A DNA stretch of 64,000 nucleotides. Origin: Bacillus pumilus (GTDB lineage Bacteria > Bacillota > Bacilli > Bacillales > Bacillaceae). A program made the translations under genes and the position numbers. Below are positions 28,904-37,569 of this stretch, piece after piece. The notes below the pieces were generated by a model. The model was not told the DNA's origin and made no database searches. It saw only the letters and a program-made list of their open reading frames with translations. Position 1 is the stretch's first letter, and the number at the start of each line of letters is the position of its first letter. The stretch spans positions 3,286,001 to 3,350,000 of the forward strand of contig NZ_CP027116.1 in the NCBI RefSeq assembly GCF_003431975.1. The letters are read 5' to 3'.

Positions 28904-29536
28904 TTATTTTTTCATTATGTCTTTCAGACGGTCTTCAAGCTTTTCAGCTGTCATCGCACCTCCGCCCAGGCTGAAGTATGCATCCTCGTTTTTTAATAAA
29001 AGTGAAGGGTAACCATTCACCTGTAGTTGCTGAACCTTTGCAAAGTCGACATACGCATCATTGATGACTTCTTTTGTTTTCATTCGTTCAATGACGATAT
29101 TAGGATCAAGATGATGTGCCAGAGCGATTTCCTGATACGTCTCATCATCGCTCAGGCTTTTTCCGTCTTGATAAAAAGCCTTTTGCATCGATGCAGCCAA
29201 GTACAATGCACGATCTGGAGCAACCGATCTTAATGCTGAAAACCCAATGGCTGCAGCCTCAGAGTCTAAGACAAATGTCCCGTTTGCTAGCAGCTTCTGA
29301 TAACGTTCACCAAACTCAACGCCAGTTAGCTGACTGATCCGCTGATTCGCTTCTGATATATGTGGATATTCCTTTATTGGAAGACTTCTTTCTCCTACAA
29401 ATAAGCCGCCAGATACTAACGTCAGTGACATTTCAGGATGATTCTCATACAAAGTACGGATACTGTTGGAAAATCCATAACACCAGCCACAATACGCATC
29501 CCATACATAAATGAGAGACAATTCTTGATCATTCAT
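28904..29536 (-). CDS. DsbA-family (FrnE-like) thiol oxidoreductase
   Basis: This 210-residue thioredoxin-fold protein with an inserted helical domain has the active-site motif CGWC in YVWDAYCGWCYGF. There is no signal peptide, so it acts in the cytosol. Relatives (FrnE/YwbO type) are disulfide reductases or isomerases tied to redox stress. It follows ywnB in the same orientation and is probably the third gene of the Rrf2-controlled operon. An 8-bp inverted repeat (29538-29545 with 29562-29569) encloses its GAGGAG ribosome site and could hide it. This gene is not in the B. subtilis neighbourhood. Confidence 0.83.
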   Translation of the reverse strand: MNDQELSLIYVWDAYCGWCYGFSNSIRTLYENHPEMSLTLVSGGLFVGERSLPIKEYPHISEANQRISQLTGVEFGERYQKLLANGTFVLDSEAAAIGFSALRSVAPDRALYLAASMQKAFYQDGKSLSDDETYQEIALAHHLDPNIVIERMKTKEVINDAYVDFAKVQQLQVNGYPSLLLKNEDAYFSLGGGAMTAEKLEDRLKDIMKK

Positions 29537-29582
29537 ACGTTAAAACTCCTCACTCCTCGTTTTTTAACGGCAACGAATTGAC

Positions 29583-30224
29583 TTATTCTGCTTCAGATAC
29601 AATGGTAAAACGTTCTCCAACATGGGCAGCCTGCTCTATTTCATCGACAAGCGCAATGGCGTAGTCGGCATAGCTCACATAGCTGTCACCTTTAGAATTA
29701 ACAATCAGTTGGTCTTTCCCTTTCACATAAGAGCCTGTGCGTTTGCCTGCTGGATCAAAGAATGCAGCAGGGCTGAGGAATGTCCATTTCAATCCTTCTG
29801 TCTGTTGAAGGTCTTTGAGGTTTTCACCTTGCTGTGAAGCAGTAGGCACATACTCCTTTGGAAATTCTGGTGTATCAACAAGTCTTGTTGTTTTGGCTTC
29901 ATCAACAAAAAGACTGCCCGCTCCGCCCACAACGATTAAACGCGTATCGGGTACTTCTTTCAAAATATCAATCAGCTTTTTCCCAGCCTCTACGTGAAGG
30001 TGTTCTTGTCCAGCAGGTGCACCAAATGCATTGACGATGATATCAAAGCCTTTAATGTCTTCTGCTTGTAAATGAAACACATCCTTTTCGATAACAGTTA
30101 CCGTTGAATCTGTCACTTTTTTCGCATCTCGAACGATGGCTGTTACCTCATGTCCTCTTAATTGAGCCTCTTTGACAATTTCCTGTCCTGCTTTACCTGT
30201 AGCACCAATAATACCAATTTTCAT
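29583..30224 (-). CDS. ywnB: NAD(P)H-binding SDR-like protein (YwnB-like)
   Basis: This 213-residue atypical short-chain dehydrogenase/NmrA-like protein has an N-terminal dinucleotide-binding loop, GIIGATGKAGQEIVKEA, and VNAFGAPAGQE further on. It resembles B. subtilis YwnB, which also sits beside an Rrf2 regulator. Probably a redox sensor or quinone-type reductase; no substrate can be named. The start is ATG at 30224, with AGGAGGAA upstream. A copy of the Rrf2 operator lies at 30265-30293, in front of this gene. Confidence 0.82.
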   Translation of the reverse strand: MKIGIIGATGKAGQEIVKEAQLRGHEVTAIVRDAKKVTDSTVTVIEKDVFHLQAEDIKGFDIIVNAFGAPAGQEHLHVEAGKKLIDILKEVPDTRLIVVGGAGSLFVDEAKTTRLVDTPEFPKEYVPTASQQGENLKDLQQTEGLKWTFLSPAAFFDPAGKRTGSYVKGKDQLIVNSKGDSYVSYADYAIALVDEIEQAAHVGERFTIVSEAE

Positions 30225-30264
30225 ATAAATTCCTCCTGTAAAATGATTTTATTCGATAAATAAA

Positions 30265-30293
30265 GGTGTAACCAACTAAGTTACAACAGAGGT
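30265..30293 (+). promoter_or_regulatory. Rrf2-type operator copy 2, before ywnB
   Basis: TGTAAC-N7-GTTACA (30267-30285) is a perfect dyad, embedded in a 29-nt sequence shared with 30748-30776 at all but a few central positions. The two copies are inverted relative to one another. Confidence 0.7.
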
Positions 30294-30310
30294 AAAAAAA
30301 ATTGAATGGA

Positions 30311-30739
30311 TCATCCAATTTTTTTGATTAACACCTGCGTTAGTTCACTTAATTTGATCTCAGCAAGCACTTGCTCCATCGCACTTTGAGCGCGACACAA
30401 GATTAACTCAAGCACAGCCTGAATATTCGCACCGATCGGACAGTCAGGGTTTGGGCTTTCATGAATTTGAAACAATTCTCCTTCATCCACGACTTCAACC
30501 GCTTTATACACATGAAGCAGTGTAATGTCGTCTTCACTGCGGTTCAGCTGAGAACCACCTTTGCCAAGACTTGTTGAGATTAGGCCTGCTTTTTTTAATT
30601 TACTCATAATACGGCGAATGACCACTGGATTTGTATTCACACTTCCTGCAATATCCTCCGATGTTTGTAATGATCCTTTTTCAAGTGATAGCAAGGCCAG
30701 AATATGGACAGCGACAGTAAATCTGCTGCTGATTTTCAT
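30311..30739 (-). CDS. ywnA: Rrf2-family transcriptional regulator (YwnA-like)
   Basis: This 142-residue winged helix-turn-helix protein shares DIAGSVNTNPVVIRRIMSKL and ESPNPDCPIG with B. subtilis YwnA. Only scattered Cys residues remain (in NPDCPIG and ILCRAQ), so it cannot hold the three-Cys iron-sulfur cluster of IscR. It may respond through a single thiol. It is first in the ywnA-ywnB-DsbA cluster and surely autoregulated, since a dyad covers its -10. Confidence 0.88.
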   Translation of the reverse strand: MKISSRFTVAVHILALLSLEKGSLQTSEDIAGSVNTNPVVIRRIMSKLKKAGLISTSLGKGGSQLNRSEDDITLLHVYKAVEVVDEGELFQIHESPNPDCPIGANIQAVLELILCRAQSAMEQVLAEIKLSELTQVLIKKIG

Positions 30740-30747
30740 GTTATCTC

Positions 30748-30791
30748 ACCTCTGTTGTAATCATTATAGTTACACCAAGACATAATGTCAA
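30748..30791 (-). promoter_or_regulatory. Consensus promoter of ywnA with overlapping operator copy 1
   Basis: On the minus strand TTGACA (30786-30791), 17 nt and TATAAT (30763-30768) form a perfect consensus promoter. A dyad TGTAA-N9-TTACA (30756-30774) covers the -10, inside a 29-nt motif (30748-30776) repeated at 30265-30293. Confidence 0.82.
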
Positions 30792-30792
30792 C

Positions 30793-30822
30793 AAAAAAGT
30801 CTGCCGAGCTACTCAGCAGACA
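30793..30822 (-). terminator. yvoF terminator
   Basis: The stem GTCTGC/GCAGAC with a T run (minus strand) overlaps the yvoF stop. Confidence 0.8.
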
Positions 30823-31327
30823 TAGATTGACGTGCTTTCATTTCTTCTTTCGTATAAATCATGCGCATTGGATTTCCACCAACAAATGAGCCTGCTGGAA
30901 CATCCTTATGCACAAGTGTACCAGCAGATACAATTGCCCCATCTCCAATGGTCACACCAGGTAAAATGGTTGAATTGGCTCCAATTAGGACTTCATCACC
31001 AATATAGACTTCCCCAAGTCTGTACTCTTTAATCAAGTACTCATGGCACAAAATGGTCGTGTTATAGCCAATCACGCTATTTCGACCGACCGTGATTTTC
31101 TCAGGAAACATGAGATCCACCATAACCATTAAAGCAAACGCCGTATCCCCACCGACCTTCATACGAAGAAAGGTTCTGTATATCCAATTTTTCATTCCCA
31201 TAAAAGGTGTGTAACGTGCCAATTGAATAAAAATGAAGTTTTTCACCACTTTGAAAAAGGGGACCGTCCGATAGACTTGTCGTAATGAATTGACCCCTGT
31301 TACAGGATAACGATCTGTTTTTCTCAA
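30809..31327 (-). CDS. yvoF: Left-handed beta-helix acyltransferase YvoF
   Basis: This 172-residue protein resembles maltose/galactoside O-acetyltransferases. The hexapeptide repeats run from about residue 75 to 160 (ITVGRNSVIGYNTTIL, VLIGANSTILPGVTIGDGAI, VHKDVPAGSFVGGNPMRM). The TTG at 31327 gives the B. subtilis length, with GGAG upstream; a longer frame overlapping ppaX is less likely. It is the last gene of hprK-lgt-yvoD-ppaX-yvoF. The acceptor is unknown. Confidence 0.86.
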   Translation of the reverse strand: MRKTDRYPVTGVNSLRQVYRTVPFFKVVKNFIFIQLARYTPFMGMKNWIYRTFLRMKVGGDTAFALMVMVDLMFPEKITVGRNSVIGYNTTILCHEYLIKEYRLGEVYIGDEVLIGANSTILPGVTIGDGAIVSAGTLVHKDVPAGSFVGGNPMRMIYTKEEMKARQSMSAE

Positions 31328-31328
31328 C

Positions 31329-31979
31329 TCAATCAGCTCCAACAATCGCCAGGAGATCACTCATTTTCTTCAGCATGAAATCAGGACGATGCTTTAAAAG
31401 AGCCTCTTCTCCCTTAATCGACCAAGCAACACCTGCCGTTTTTGTCCCTGCCGCTTGGCCAGACAAAATATCGTGATAATTATCGCCGACCATCACCGCT
31501 TCGTGCGGATCACTGCCAAGCTTGGATAATGCCAGCTGAACAGGCTCCGGATGCGGCTTCTCATTTTGGACATCATCGAGCGTCACAATCACCTCAAAGA
31601 ACGGCTCTAAACCGGTCAGCTTCAATCCCATTAATACTGTGTCACGTATTTTTGTTGTGACAATTCCAAGTTTAAATCCTCGATCCTGCAATACTTTCAA
31701 AGTATCTAAAACAGTCTCATATTCAGTCACAAGCAGATCATGCTGTTCATGATTAAACGTTCGGTACATCTGAATCATGTCATCCGTCAGATCAGGATCC
31801 ATTGCAGAAAATGTATCAAACAGAGATGGACCGATGAAAGGAAGGATATCCTCACGGCTGTACTGCTCGGGGTAATAATGATCAAGCGTATGCTGAAATG
31901 AAGCAATAATTAATTCATTCGTATTGATTAATGTGCCATCTAAATCAAATAGCACGGTGTTAATAGTTGATTCGTTCAT
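31329..31979 (-). CDS. ppaX: PpaX, HAD-type pyrophosphatase
   Basis: This 216-residue haloacid dehalogenase-fold phosphatase hydrolyses the pyrophosphate formed when HprK dephosphorylates P-Ser-HPr. HAD motif I is [13 protein letters not shown], motif II VTTKIRD, and motif [15 protein letters not shown]. Its start overlaps the yvoD stop (ATGA). Its position in the hprK operon fits its role. Confidence 0.95.
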   Translation of the reverse strand: MNESTINTVLFDLDGTLINTNELIIASFQHTLDHYYPEQYSREDILPFIGPSLFDTFSAMDPDLTDDMIQMYRTFNHEQHDLLVTEYETVLDTLKVLQDRGFKLGIVTTKIRDTVLMGLKLTGLEPFFEVIVTLDDVQNEKPHPEPVQLALSKLGSDPHEAVMVGDNYHDILSGQAAGTKTAGVAWSIKGEEALLKHRPDFMLKKMSDLLAIVGAD

Positions 31980-32920
31980 ATGGCTTCCTTTCTAACAGCT
32001 GCAAGTTCCCGCTTCCGCCAAATATAGCTAATGGCAGCTGTTAATAAAATAGCAGATACTAGGCGGATGACAAGAAGCGGCCACACTGGAATCCCAAGTG
32101 GAATAAAAATCAGCGTATCTTCGACCACTGCATGGCAGGCAACAAGGAAAATGAAGGCAAGGGTTAAATCCTTTTTACTCACACCGTCCTCTTCCACCGC
32201 CTTGATCATCACGCCGGCTCCGTATGCCAGACCAATGGTTAATCCCGCTACCATCGTCATTGACGTATTTTCTTTCATTCCAAGCATTCTCGTAAATGGA
32301 GACAGCCACTTAGACAGCATATGGAGCCACCCTAAATCTCTCATGAATTGAATGATGATCATGAGGGGGATAACGATACAAGCGAGCTGGAGCACACCAA
32401 GTACGGCTTTTTGAAAAGCAAGCAGGACGATCATGTACCAGCTTGAAGGCACATCAGCCGTCTGTGCCGCTGTCAAAAGTCCATATTGTGCAGGCTCCTG
32501 GCCTCCCTGCCAAACGAGATGAATGACAATAGCCGAAATAACAGCAAGACTGATTCTGACCAACAAAATCACAGACACTCTGAGTCCAACCTTTGCTGCC
32601 ACTGTCGATTCAATAATCAGATTATGACAAAAGGACAGCATGACCGCCAAAATGAACACTTCTCTCACAGGAAGATCTAGTGTCAGGATGGCGGCTATGC
32701 CAGCATACAAGTTCAGCACATTTCCTAATACAAGCGGAATAGCTGCTTCTCCTGAAAGACCAAACACCCCCATAAATGGACGTATGAATTGAATGATCCA
32801 ATCCATAACAGGCGTATGCTGCAAGATACTGACGAGAATGGTAACCGGAAAAATGACTTTTCCAAGTGTCCAAGTGGTTGATAGCCCTGCTTTTAAGCCG
32901 TTTTTCCATGTCTCCCCCAT
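31976..32920 (-). CDS. yvoD: YvoD, nucleoside-recognition (Gate) domain membrane protein
   Basis: This 314-residue integral membrane protein has about eight hydrophobic helices and two Gate-type repeats ([22 protein letters not shown] and [21 protein letters not shown]). Function is unknown; relatives include SpmA/SpmB and nucleoside-transporter-like proteins. It is co-transcribed with lgt (upstream) and ppaX (ATGA overlap). Confidence 0.85.
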   Translation of the reverse strand: MGETWKNGLKAGLSTTWTLGKVIFPVTILVSILQHTPVMDWIIQFIRPFMGVFGLSGEAAIPLVLGNVLNLYAGIAAILTLDLPVREVFILAVMLSFCHNLIIESTVAAKVGLRVSVILLVRISLAVISAIVIHLVWQGGQEPAQYGLLTAAQTADVPSSWYMIVLLAFQKAVLGVLQLACIVIPLMIIIQFMRDLGWLHMLSKWLSPFTRMLGMKENTSMTMVAGLTIGLAYGAGVMIKAVEEDGVSKKDLTLAFIFLVACHAVVEDTLIFIPLGIPVWPLLVIRLVSAILLTAAISYIWRKRELAAVRKEAI

Positions 32921-32938
32921 CTGTTCTGACCCCCTGCT

Positions 32939-33763
32939 TTAATTCGATGAGTTATTCTCTTTATACGGAATCGATGCGTACCCTTTTATTCTTCTAAAAA
33001 TCATCAGCAAAATAGCCACTACAAAAATGGCAATCGAAATCATTTGAGCGATTCGAAGATGTTCTGTCAGCATCAAACTGTCCGTTCTCATTCCTTCTAT
33101 GAAGAAACGACCAATGGAATACCAGATTAAATAAGACAAGAAAATTTCGCCTCGGCGTAGCGATGTTCTGCGTAATAAAAGCAAGATCACAACACCGGCA
33201 AGATTCCATAAAGATTCGTATAAGAACGTTGGGTGATAATAGGACCCATCAATATACATTTGATTAATAATAAACTCCGGCAAATGCAAATTCTCTAAAA
33301 AGGCTCTTGAAACAGCCTCACCATGCGCTTCTTGGTTAATAAAGTTCCCCCAGCGCCCAATAGCCTGCGCTAGTAAAATGCTAGGTGCTGCTACATCGGC
33401 AATTTTCCAGAAGGAGACCTTTTTCACCTTTGTAAAGACAATCGCTGTCAGCACAGCACCTATCAACCCGCCGTGAATTGCAATTCCGCCATTCCAAATC
33501 TTCATGATTTCATTCGGATGCTGCTGATAGTAATCCCATTCGAAGGATACATAATAAATTCGTGCACAAATAATAGCTATTGGAATGGCAAATAAGATTA
33601 AGTCAATAAACGTATCTTTATTGATTCCCCTTTTTTCACATTCTCTCAGTGCGAGCCAGAGTCCAATCAAGGCACCGACCCCAATGATCACACCATACCA
33701 ATGAACCGAAAGAGGTCCGAGCTGAAAAGCAATCGGATCAATCGGCTGAATCGCATCGTTCAT
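32939..33763 (-). CDS. lgt: Lgt, prolipoprotein diacylglyceryl transferase
   Basis: This 274-residue membrane enzyme adds diacylglycerol to the lipobox Cys of prolipoproteins. The Lgt signature [14 protein letters not shown] is intact, with the upstream HGGLIGAVL motif. Seven hydrophobic segments are visible. It acts on products such as the NikA-type lipoprotein and the 54605 lipoprotein of this window. The start is ATG at 33763. Confidence 0.97.
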   Translation of the reverse strand: MNDAIQPIDPIAFQLGPLSVHWYGVIIGVGALIGLWLALRECEKRGINKDTFIDLILFAIPIAIICARIYYVSFEWDYYQQHPNEIMKIWNGGIAIHGGLIGAVLTAIVFTKVKKVSFWKIADVAAPSILLAQAIGRWGNFINQEAHGEAVSRAFLENLHLPEFIINQMYIDGSYYHPTFLYESLWNLAGVVILLLLRRTSLRRGEIFLSYLIWYSIGRFFIEGMRTDSLMLTEHLRIAQMISIAIFVVAILLMIFRRIKGYASIPYKENNSSN

Positions 33764-33774
33764 ATAGACAACTC

Positions 33775-34707
33775 CTATTCATCCTGGCCATTGTCTTCAA
33801 TGACATCGGCAAGTTTACTTGTAAATTGTTCCGCTGCATTATGTCCCATGCGTTTTAACCTGAAGTTCATCGCAGCCACTTCAATGATGACCGCTAAGTT
33901 TCGTCCTGGTCGTACAGGGATGGTCAGCTTCGGTACATCTGTATCGATGATTCGCATTTTCTCTTCTTCAAGTCCTAAACGATCATACTGTTTACCTTGT
34001 TCCCAAAGCTCAAGGTTCATCACAATTGTAATTCTTTTATAGCTTCTGACAGCCCCCGCTCCAAATAACGTCATCACATTAATGATGCCTAAACCACGGA
34101 TTTCTAAAAGGTGTTCAATCAGCTCTGGTGCACTTCCAACTAACGTATCCTGATCCTCTTGACGGATCTCTACGCAATCGTCTGCGACCAGCCTGTGTCC
34201 CCTCTTCACTAGTTCTAAGGCTGTTTCACTTTTTCCTACTCCGCTTTTTCCAATTAACAATACACCTACACCATAAACATCAACTAGCACACCATGAATG
34301 GCGGTCGTTGGTGCAAGCTTGCTTTCTAAAAAGTTGGTCAACCGACTCGAAAGTCTTGTCGTTTTTAAACTTGATCGTAAAACAGGCACGCCATTTTCAT
34401 TTGAAGCTTCAATTAATTCTTTCGGCACTTCACGATCTCGTGACAAAATAATCGCAGGGGTAATATCTGTACAAAGAGACATCATTCTCTGCTTTCGTTC
34501 GCGTTCTGGGAGTTGTTCAAAAAAGGAAAGCTCTGTTTTCCCTAAAAGTTGAACTCTTTCTTTTGGGTAATATGTAAAATATCCAGCCATTTCAATACCT
34601 GGTCTGGAAAGATCACTGATTGTAATGGGACGATTAATCCCTTCTTCCCCACTTACCAGTTCAAGATGAAATTGTTCCATTATGTCCTTCGTACGAACTT
34701 TCGGCAC
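33775..34707 (-). CDS. hprK: HprK, HPr kinase/phosphorylase
   Basis: This 310-residue hexameric kinase/phosphorylase acts on Ser46 of HPr and Crh. The N-terminal domain is followed by Walker [17 protein letters not shown] (about residues 152-165), and the HprK signature [16 protein letters not shown]. The GTG at 34707 (product MPKVRTKD) matches the family length and has AGGAGG upstream. It is first in the operon with lgt, yvoD, ppaX and yvoF. Confidence 0.96.
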   Translation of the reverse strand: MPKVRTKDIMEQFHLELVSGEEGINRPITISDLSRPGIEMAGYFTYYPKERVQLLGKTELSFFEQLPERERKQRMMSLCTDITPAIILSRDREVPKELIEASNENGVPVLRSSLKTTRLSSRLTNFLESKLAPTTAIHGVLVDVYGVGVLLIGKSGVGKSETALELVKRGHRLVADDCVEIRQEDQDTLVGSAPELIEHLLEIRGLGIINVMTLFGAGAVRSYKRITIVMNLELWEQGKQYDRLGLEEEKMRIIDTDVPKLTIPVRPGRNLAVIIEVAAMNFRLKRMGHNAAEQFTSKLADVIEDNGQDE

Positions 34708-34816
34708 GCTTCTTCCTCCTTTTATCACAGGCGATTCAGAAATACAGCTCTATTTTATCACTTTCAATGATGAACCCAAAACAGTATTTTATCCTGATCC
34801 AGTTTCAGTCCTTTAC

Positions 34817-34835
34817 TGGTATAGACAACTATACT
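34817..34835 (+). promoter_or_regulatory. NagR (YvoA) operator and -10 of nagAB
   Basis: TGGTATAGACAACTA (34817-34831) is the DasR/NagR-type dre site. It overlaps TATACT (34830-34835), the likely -10. The locally encoded GntR regulator would repress here until amino sugar phosphates accumulate. Confidence 0.75.
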
Positions 34836-34883
34836 TAAAAAGGGTAAACTACATTCATAGACAACGAATAAGGAGGCACAACC

Positions 34884-36071
34884 ATGAGCAGCTCTTTATT
34901 GCTCTCCAATATTCACATTGTGACAAAGAATAAGATCATTGCAAACGGTTTTGTCGGTTTACGCGATGGCAAGATTGACTATATTTCAACATCACCACCG
35001 ACAGGAAATTATGAAAAAGTATATATTTCCCGGGAAAACTTTTATTTACTTCCGGGAATGATTGATATTCACATCCATGGCGGGTATGGTGCAGATGTGA
35101 TGGATGCGACATCAGAAGCCATGAATACACTTGCAGACAACTTACCCTCAGAAGGAACGACAAGTTTTTTAGCAACCACTATCACTCAAAACCATCAAGA
35201 GATTGAACAAGCATTGAGCAATGTGGCTCAGTGGAAACAATCTAATGAACAGGCTGGAAGTCAGGCCCAATGTTTAGGTATCCATCTTGAAGGTCCTTTT
35301 ATTTCTAAAGATATGGCAGGGGCACAGCCTGCTAATTGGATTCAGCAGCCTGATCTCTCTCTTTTTGAAAGATGGCTAGATGCATCTGCACAGCTAATTC
35401 GAATTGTCACATTTGCACCTGAGGAGGACCATGATTTTGCTTTTCTTTCCCTGTTACAAGAAAAGAACATCATCCCTTCTATTGGACATACGAATGCCCA
35501 TCATGACATGATTGAATTAGCAGCTAAGCATGGTGCTCGCCATATCACGCATCTTTATAATGCGATAAGTTCGTTTCAGCATCGTGAACCAAACGCTGTC
35601 GGGGCTGCTCTTACAAACGAGAATCTTTATACTGAGCTGATTACAGATGGAATTCACTCGCATCCACTTGCCATCAAGCTTGCGTATTTGGCAAAAGGAA
35701 GTGATCGTTTGATGATGATCACAGACTCGATGCGTGCAAAAGGACTCGGGAATGGAACGTACGAATTTGGCGGCCAAACCGTCACAGTCAGCGGCGAAAA
35801 AGCTTTACTCGCAGATGGTACACTTGCAGGTTCAATTTTGCGTATGAAAGATGGCGTCAAACGGATGAAACAAATCACACATTGTGAATGGACAGAGATT
35901 GCAAAGATGACCTCAACTAATGCAGCCATTCAGCTAGGACTTGATCAGAAGCTTGGCTCAATCGAAGTCGGGAAACAAGCAGACCTTGTGATTTGGGATG
36001 AATCTGGCGAATTAATGATGACGATTTGCCGTGGACAAATCGTCTTTGAGAAAAAGGAGGCCAATCACTAA
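34884..36071 (+). CDS. nagA: NagA, N-acetylglucosamine-6-phosphate deacetylase
   Basis: This 395-residue amidohydrolase converts GlcNAc-6-P to GlcN-6-P and acetate. The metal site includes GMIDIHIHGGYGAD near the N-terminus, GIHLEGPF (Glu), IGHTNAHH and HLYNAISS, plus the catalytic Asp in MITDSMRAKG. The start is ATG at 34884, behind AAGGAGGC. The stop shares a base with the nagB start. Confidence 0.96.
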   Translation: MSSSLLLSNIHIVTKNKIIANGFVGLRDGKIDYISTSPPTGNYEKVYISRENFYLLPGMIDIHIHGGYGADVMDATSEAMNTLADNLPSEGTTSFLATTITQNHQEIEQALSNVAQWKQSNEQAGSQAQCLGIHLEGPFISKDMAGAQPANWIQQPDLSLFERWLDASAQLIRIVTFAPEEDHDFAFLSLLQEKNIIPSIGHTNAHHDMIELAAKHGARHITHLYNAISSFQHREPNAVGAALTNENLYTELITDGIHSHPLAIKLAYLAKGSDRLMMITDSMRAKGLGNGTYEFGGQTVTVSGEKALLADGTLAGSILRMKDGVKRMKQITHCEWTEIAKMTSTNAAIQLGLDQKLGSIEVGKQADLVIWDESGELMMTICRGQIVFEKKEANH

Positions 36072-36796
36072 TGAACATCATTGAATTTGAAGATAAAGCT
36101 CAATTAGGAAAAGAAGCAGCAGCTCTCATTGCTCGCACGATTGCTTCTAAACCAGATGCCGTACTCGGCCTTGCAACGGGCGGCACACCTCTTGATACGT
36201 ATCAAGAGTTAATTCACCTTCATCAAGCACAGCAATTGTCTTTCAAACAAACAAAAACAGTCAATTTAGATGAATATGCAGGACTTGAACGAGATCATGA
36301 AAATAGTTATATGACCTACATGAAACGTCATTTATTTGATCATATTGATCTCCCTCAGGATCAGTATTTCCTCCCAAATGGCGCTGCACCTGAATTAGAA
36401 AAAGAATGTTTAAGATATGATCAGCTCATTCAAGATATAGGCGGCATTGATCTTCAACTGCTTGGAATCGGTCAAAATGGACATATCGGGTTTAACGAGC
36501 CCGGTACCCCATTCAACTCTAAGACCCATGTCGTGGAACTAGATGAAAACACACGGCAGGCCAATGCAAGATACTTTTCTTCTATTGATGAGGTGCCTAC
36601 ACACGCCATCACCATGGGTATTGCGAGTATTCTTTCAAGTAAAAAAATTCTCCTTCTCGCATCAGGAAAATTAAAAGCGAAAGTGATACAATATTTAGAA
36701 CAGACAGAGATACATCCAGACTTCCCAGCATCTGCTCTGAAACTTCATGATGATGTGACGATTTTGATTGATCGAGAAGCTGGTTCACTACGCTAA
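36071..36796 (+). CDS. nagB: NagB, glucosamine-6-phosphate deaminase
   Basis: This 241-residue isomerase/deaminase makes fructose-6-P and ammonia from GlcN-6-P. LDEYAGL carries the catalytic Asp region and GIGQNGHIGFNEPGTPF the His/Glu pair. It is the short, allosterically simple Bacillus form. Translation is coupled to nagA by a TAATG overlap. Confidence 0.96.
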   Translation: MNIIEFEDKAQLGKEAAALIARTIASKPDAVLGLATGGTPLDTYQELIHLHQAQQLSFKQTKTVNLDEYAGLERDHENSYMTYMKRHLFDHIDLPQDQYFLPNGAAPELEKECLRYDQLIQDIGGIDLQLLGIGQNGHIGFNEPGTPFNSKTHVVELDENTRQANARYFSSIDEVPTHAITMGIASILSSKKILLLASGKLKAKVIQYLEQTEIHPDFPASALKLHDDVTILIDREAGSLR

Positions 36797-36814
36797 ACAC
36801 GAGAGGATTTTCAC

Positions 36815-37540
36815 ATGTTTATTGATAAGCAGTCACCTATTCCGATGTACCATCAGATTATGGAGAATTTGAAAAAACAGATTGAGGATGGAACATTAGC
36901 ACCTGATACACTCATTCCTTCTGAAAGAGAATATGCCGAACGCTTTGGTATAAGTCGAATGACTGTCAGACAGGCCTTATCGAATCTTGTGAACGAAGGA
37001 TATTTGTATCGACAAAAAGGAAAAGGCACCTTTGTGAGTCGAAAAAAGTTTGAACAGGCGCTTCAAGGCTTAACAAGCTTTACAGAGGATATGCGCCAGC
37101 GTGGGCTTCAAGCTTCAAGTCAACTGATTGACTTCAAGAAAACCGCATGTCCTGAGTACTTGCTGCCAGTCTTACAACTATCAAATAGCGAAGATGTATT
37201 TGAACTCAAACGGATACGCCTTGCAAATGATGAACCAATGGCAATTGAAACGAGCTATATCCCTGAAGCATTTGCAGGAGATTTAACACAGGAACATTTA
37301 ACTGGCTCTTTATATGAATATATAGAGACTTACACAGGCCTTGTAATTGCTCATGCAAAACAAGAGCTTGAAGCGAATGTAGCTTCAAATGAAGAAGCAC
37401 AGGTGCTGTCTATTTCAACAGGCGATCCCGTTCTCTCAATTGCAAGAACGACTTATTTTCAGAATGACATTCCATTTGAACATGTGCTTTCCGTTTATAG
37501 AGGGGATCGTTACAAACTCATTCATACAATGGAAAGATAA
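36815..37540 (+). CDS. nagR: NagR (YvoA), GntR/HutC-family repressor
   Basis: This 241-residue regulator has an N-terminal winged helix (about residues 1-70, SEREYAERFGISRMTVRQAL) and a C-terminal UTRA effector domain (VFELKRIRLANDEPMAIETSYIP). It binds GlcN-6-P or GlcNAc-6-P and represses nagAB and nagP. It is third in the operon and its operator lies ahead of nagA. Confidence 0.95.
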   Translation: MFIDKQSPIPMYHQIMENLKKQIEDGTLAPDTLIPSEREYAERFGISRMTVRQALSNLVNEGYLYRQKGKGTFVSRKKFEQALQGLTSFTEDMRQRGLQASSQLIDFKKTACPEYLLPVLQLSNSEDVFELKRIRLANDEPMAIETSYIPEAFAGDLTQEHLTGSLYEYIETYTGLVIAHAKQELEANVASNEEAQVLSISTGDPVLSIARTTYFQNDIPFEHVLSVYRGDRYKLIHTMER

Positions 37541-37567
37541 ACAGTGCCCCTATAAAAGGAGCACTGT
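37541..37567. terminator. Terminator between nagR and yvnB
   Basis: The stem ACAGTGC/GCACTGT around CCCCTATAAAAGGA is followed by a short AT-rich tail. It probably acts in both directions, though weakly. Confidence 0.6.
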
Positions 37568-37569
37568 AT

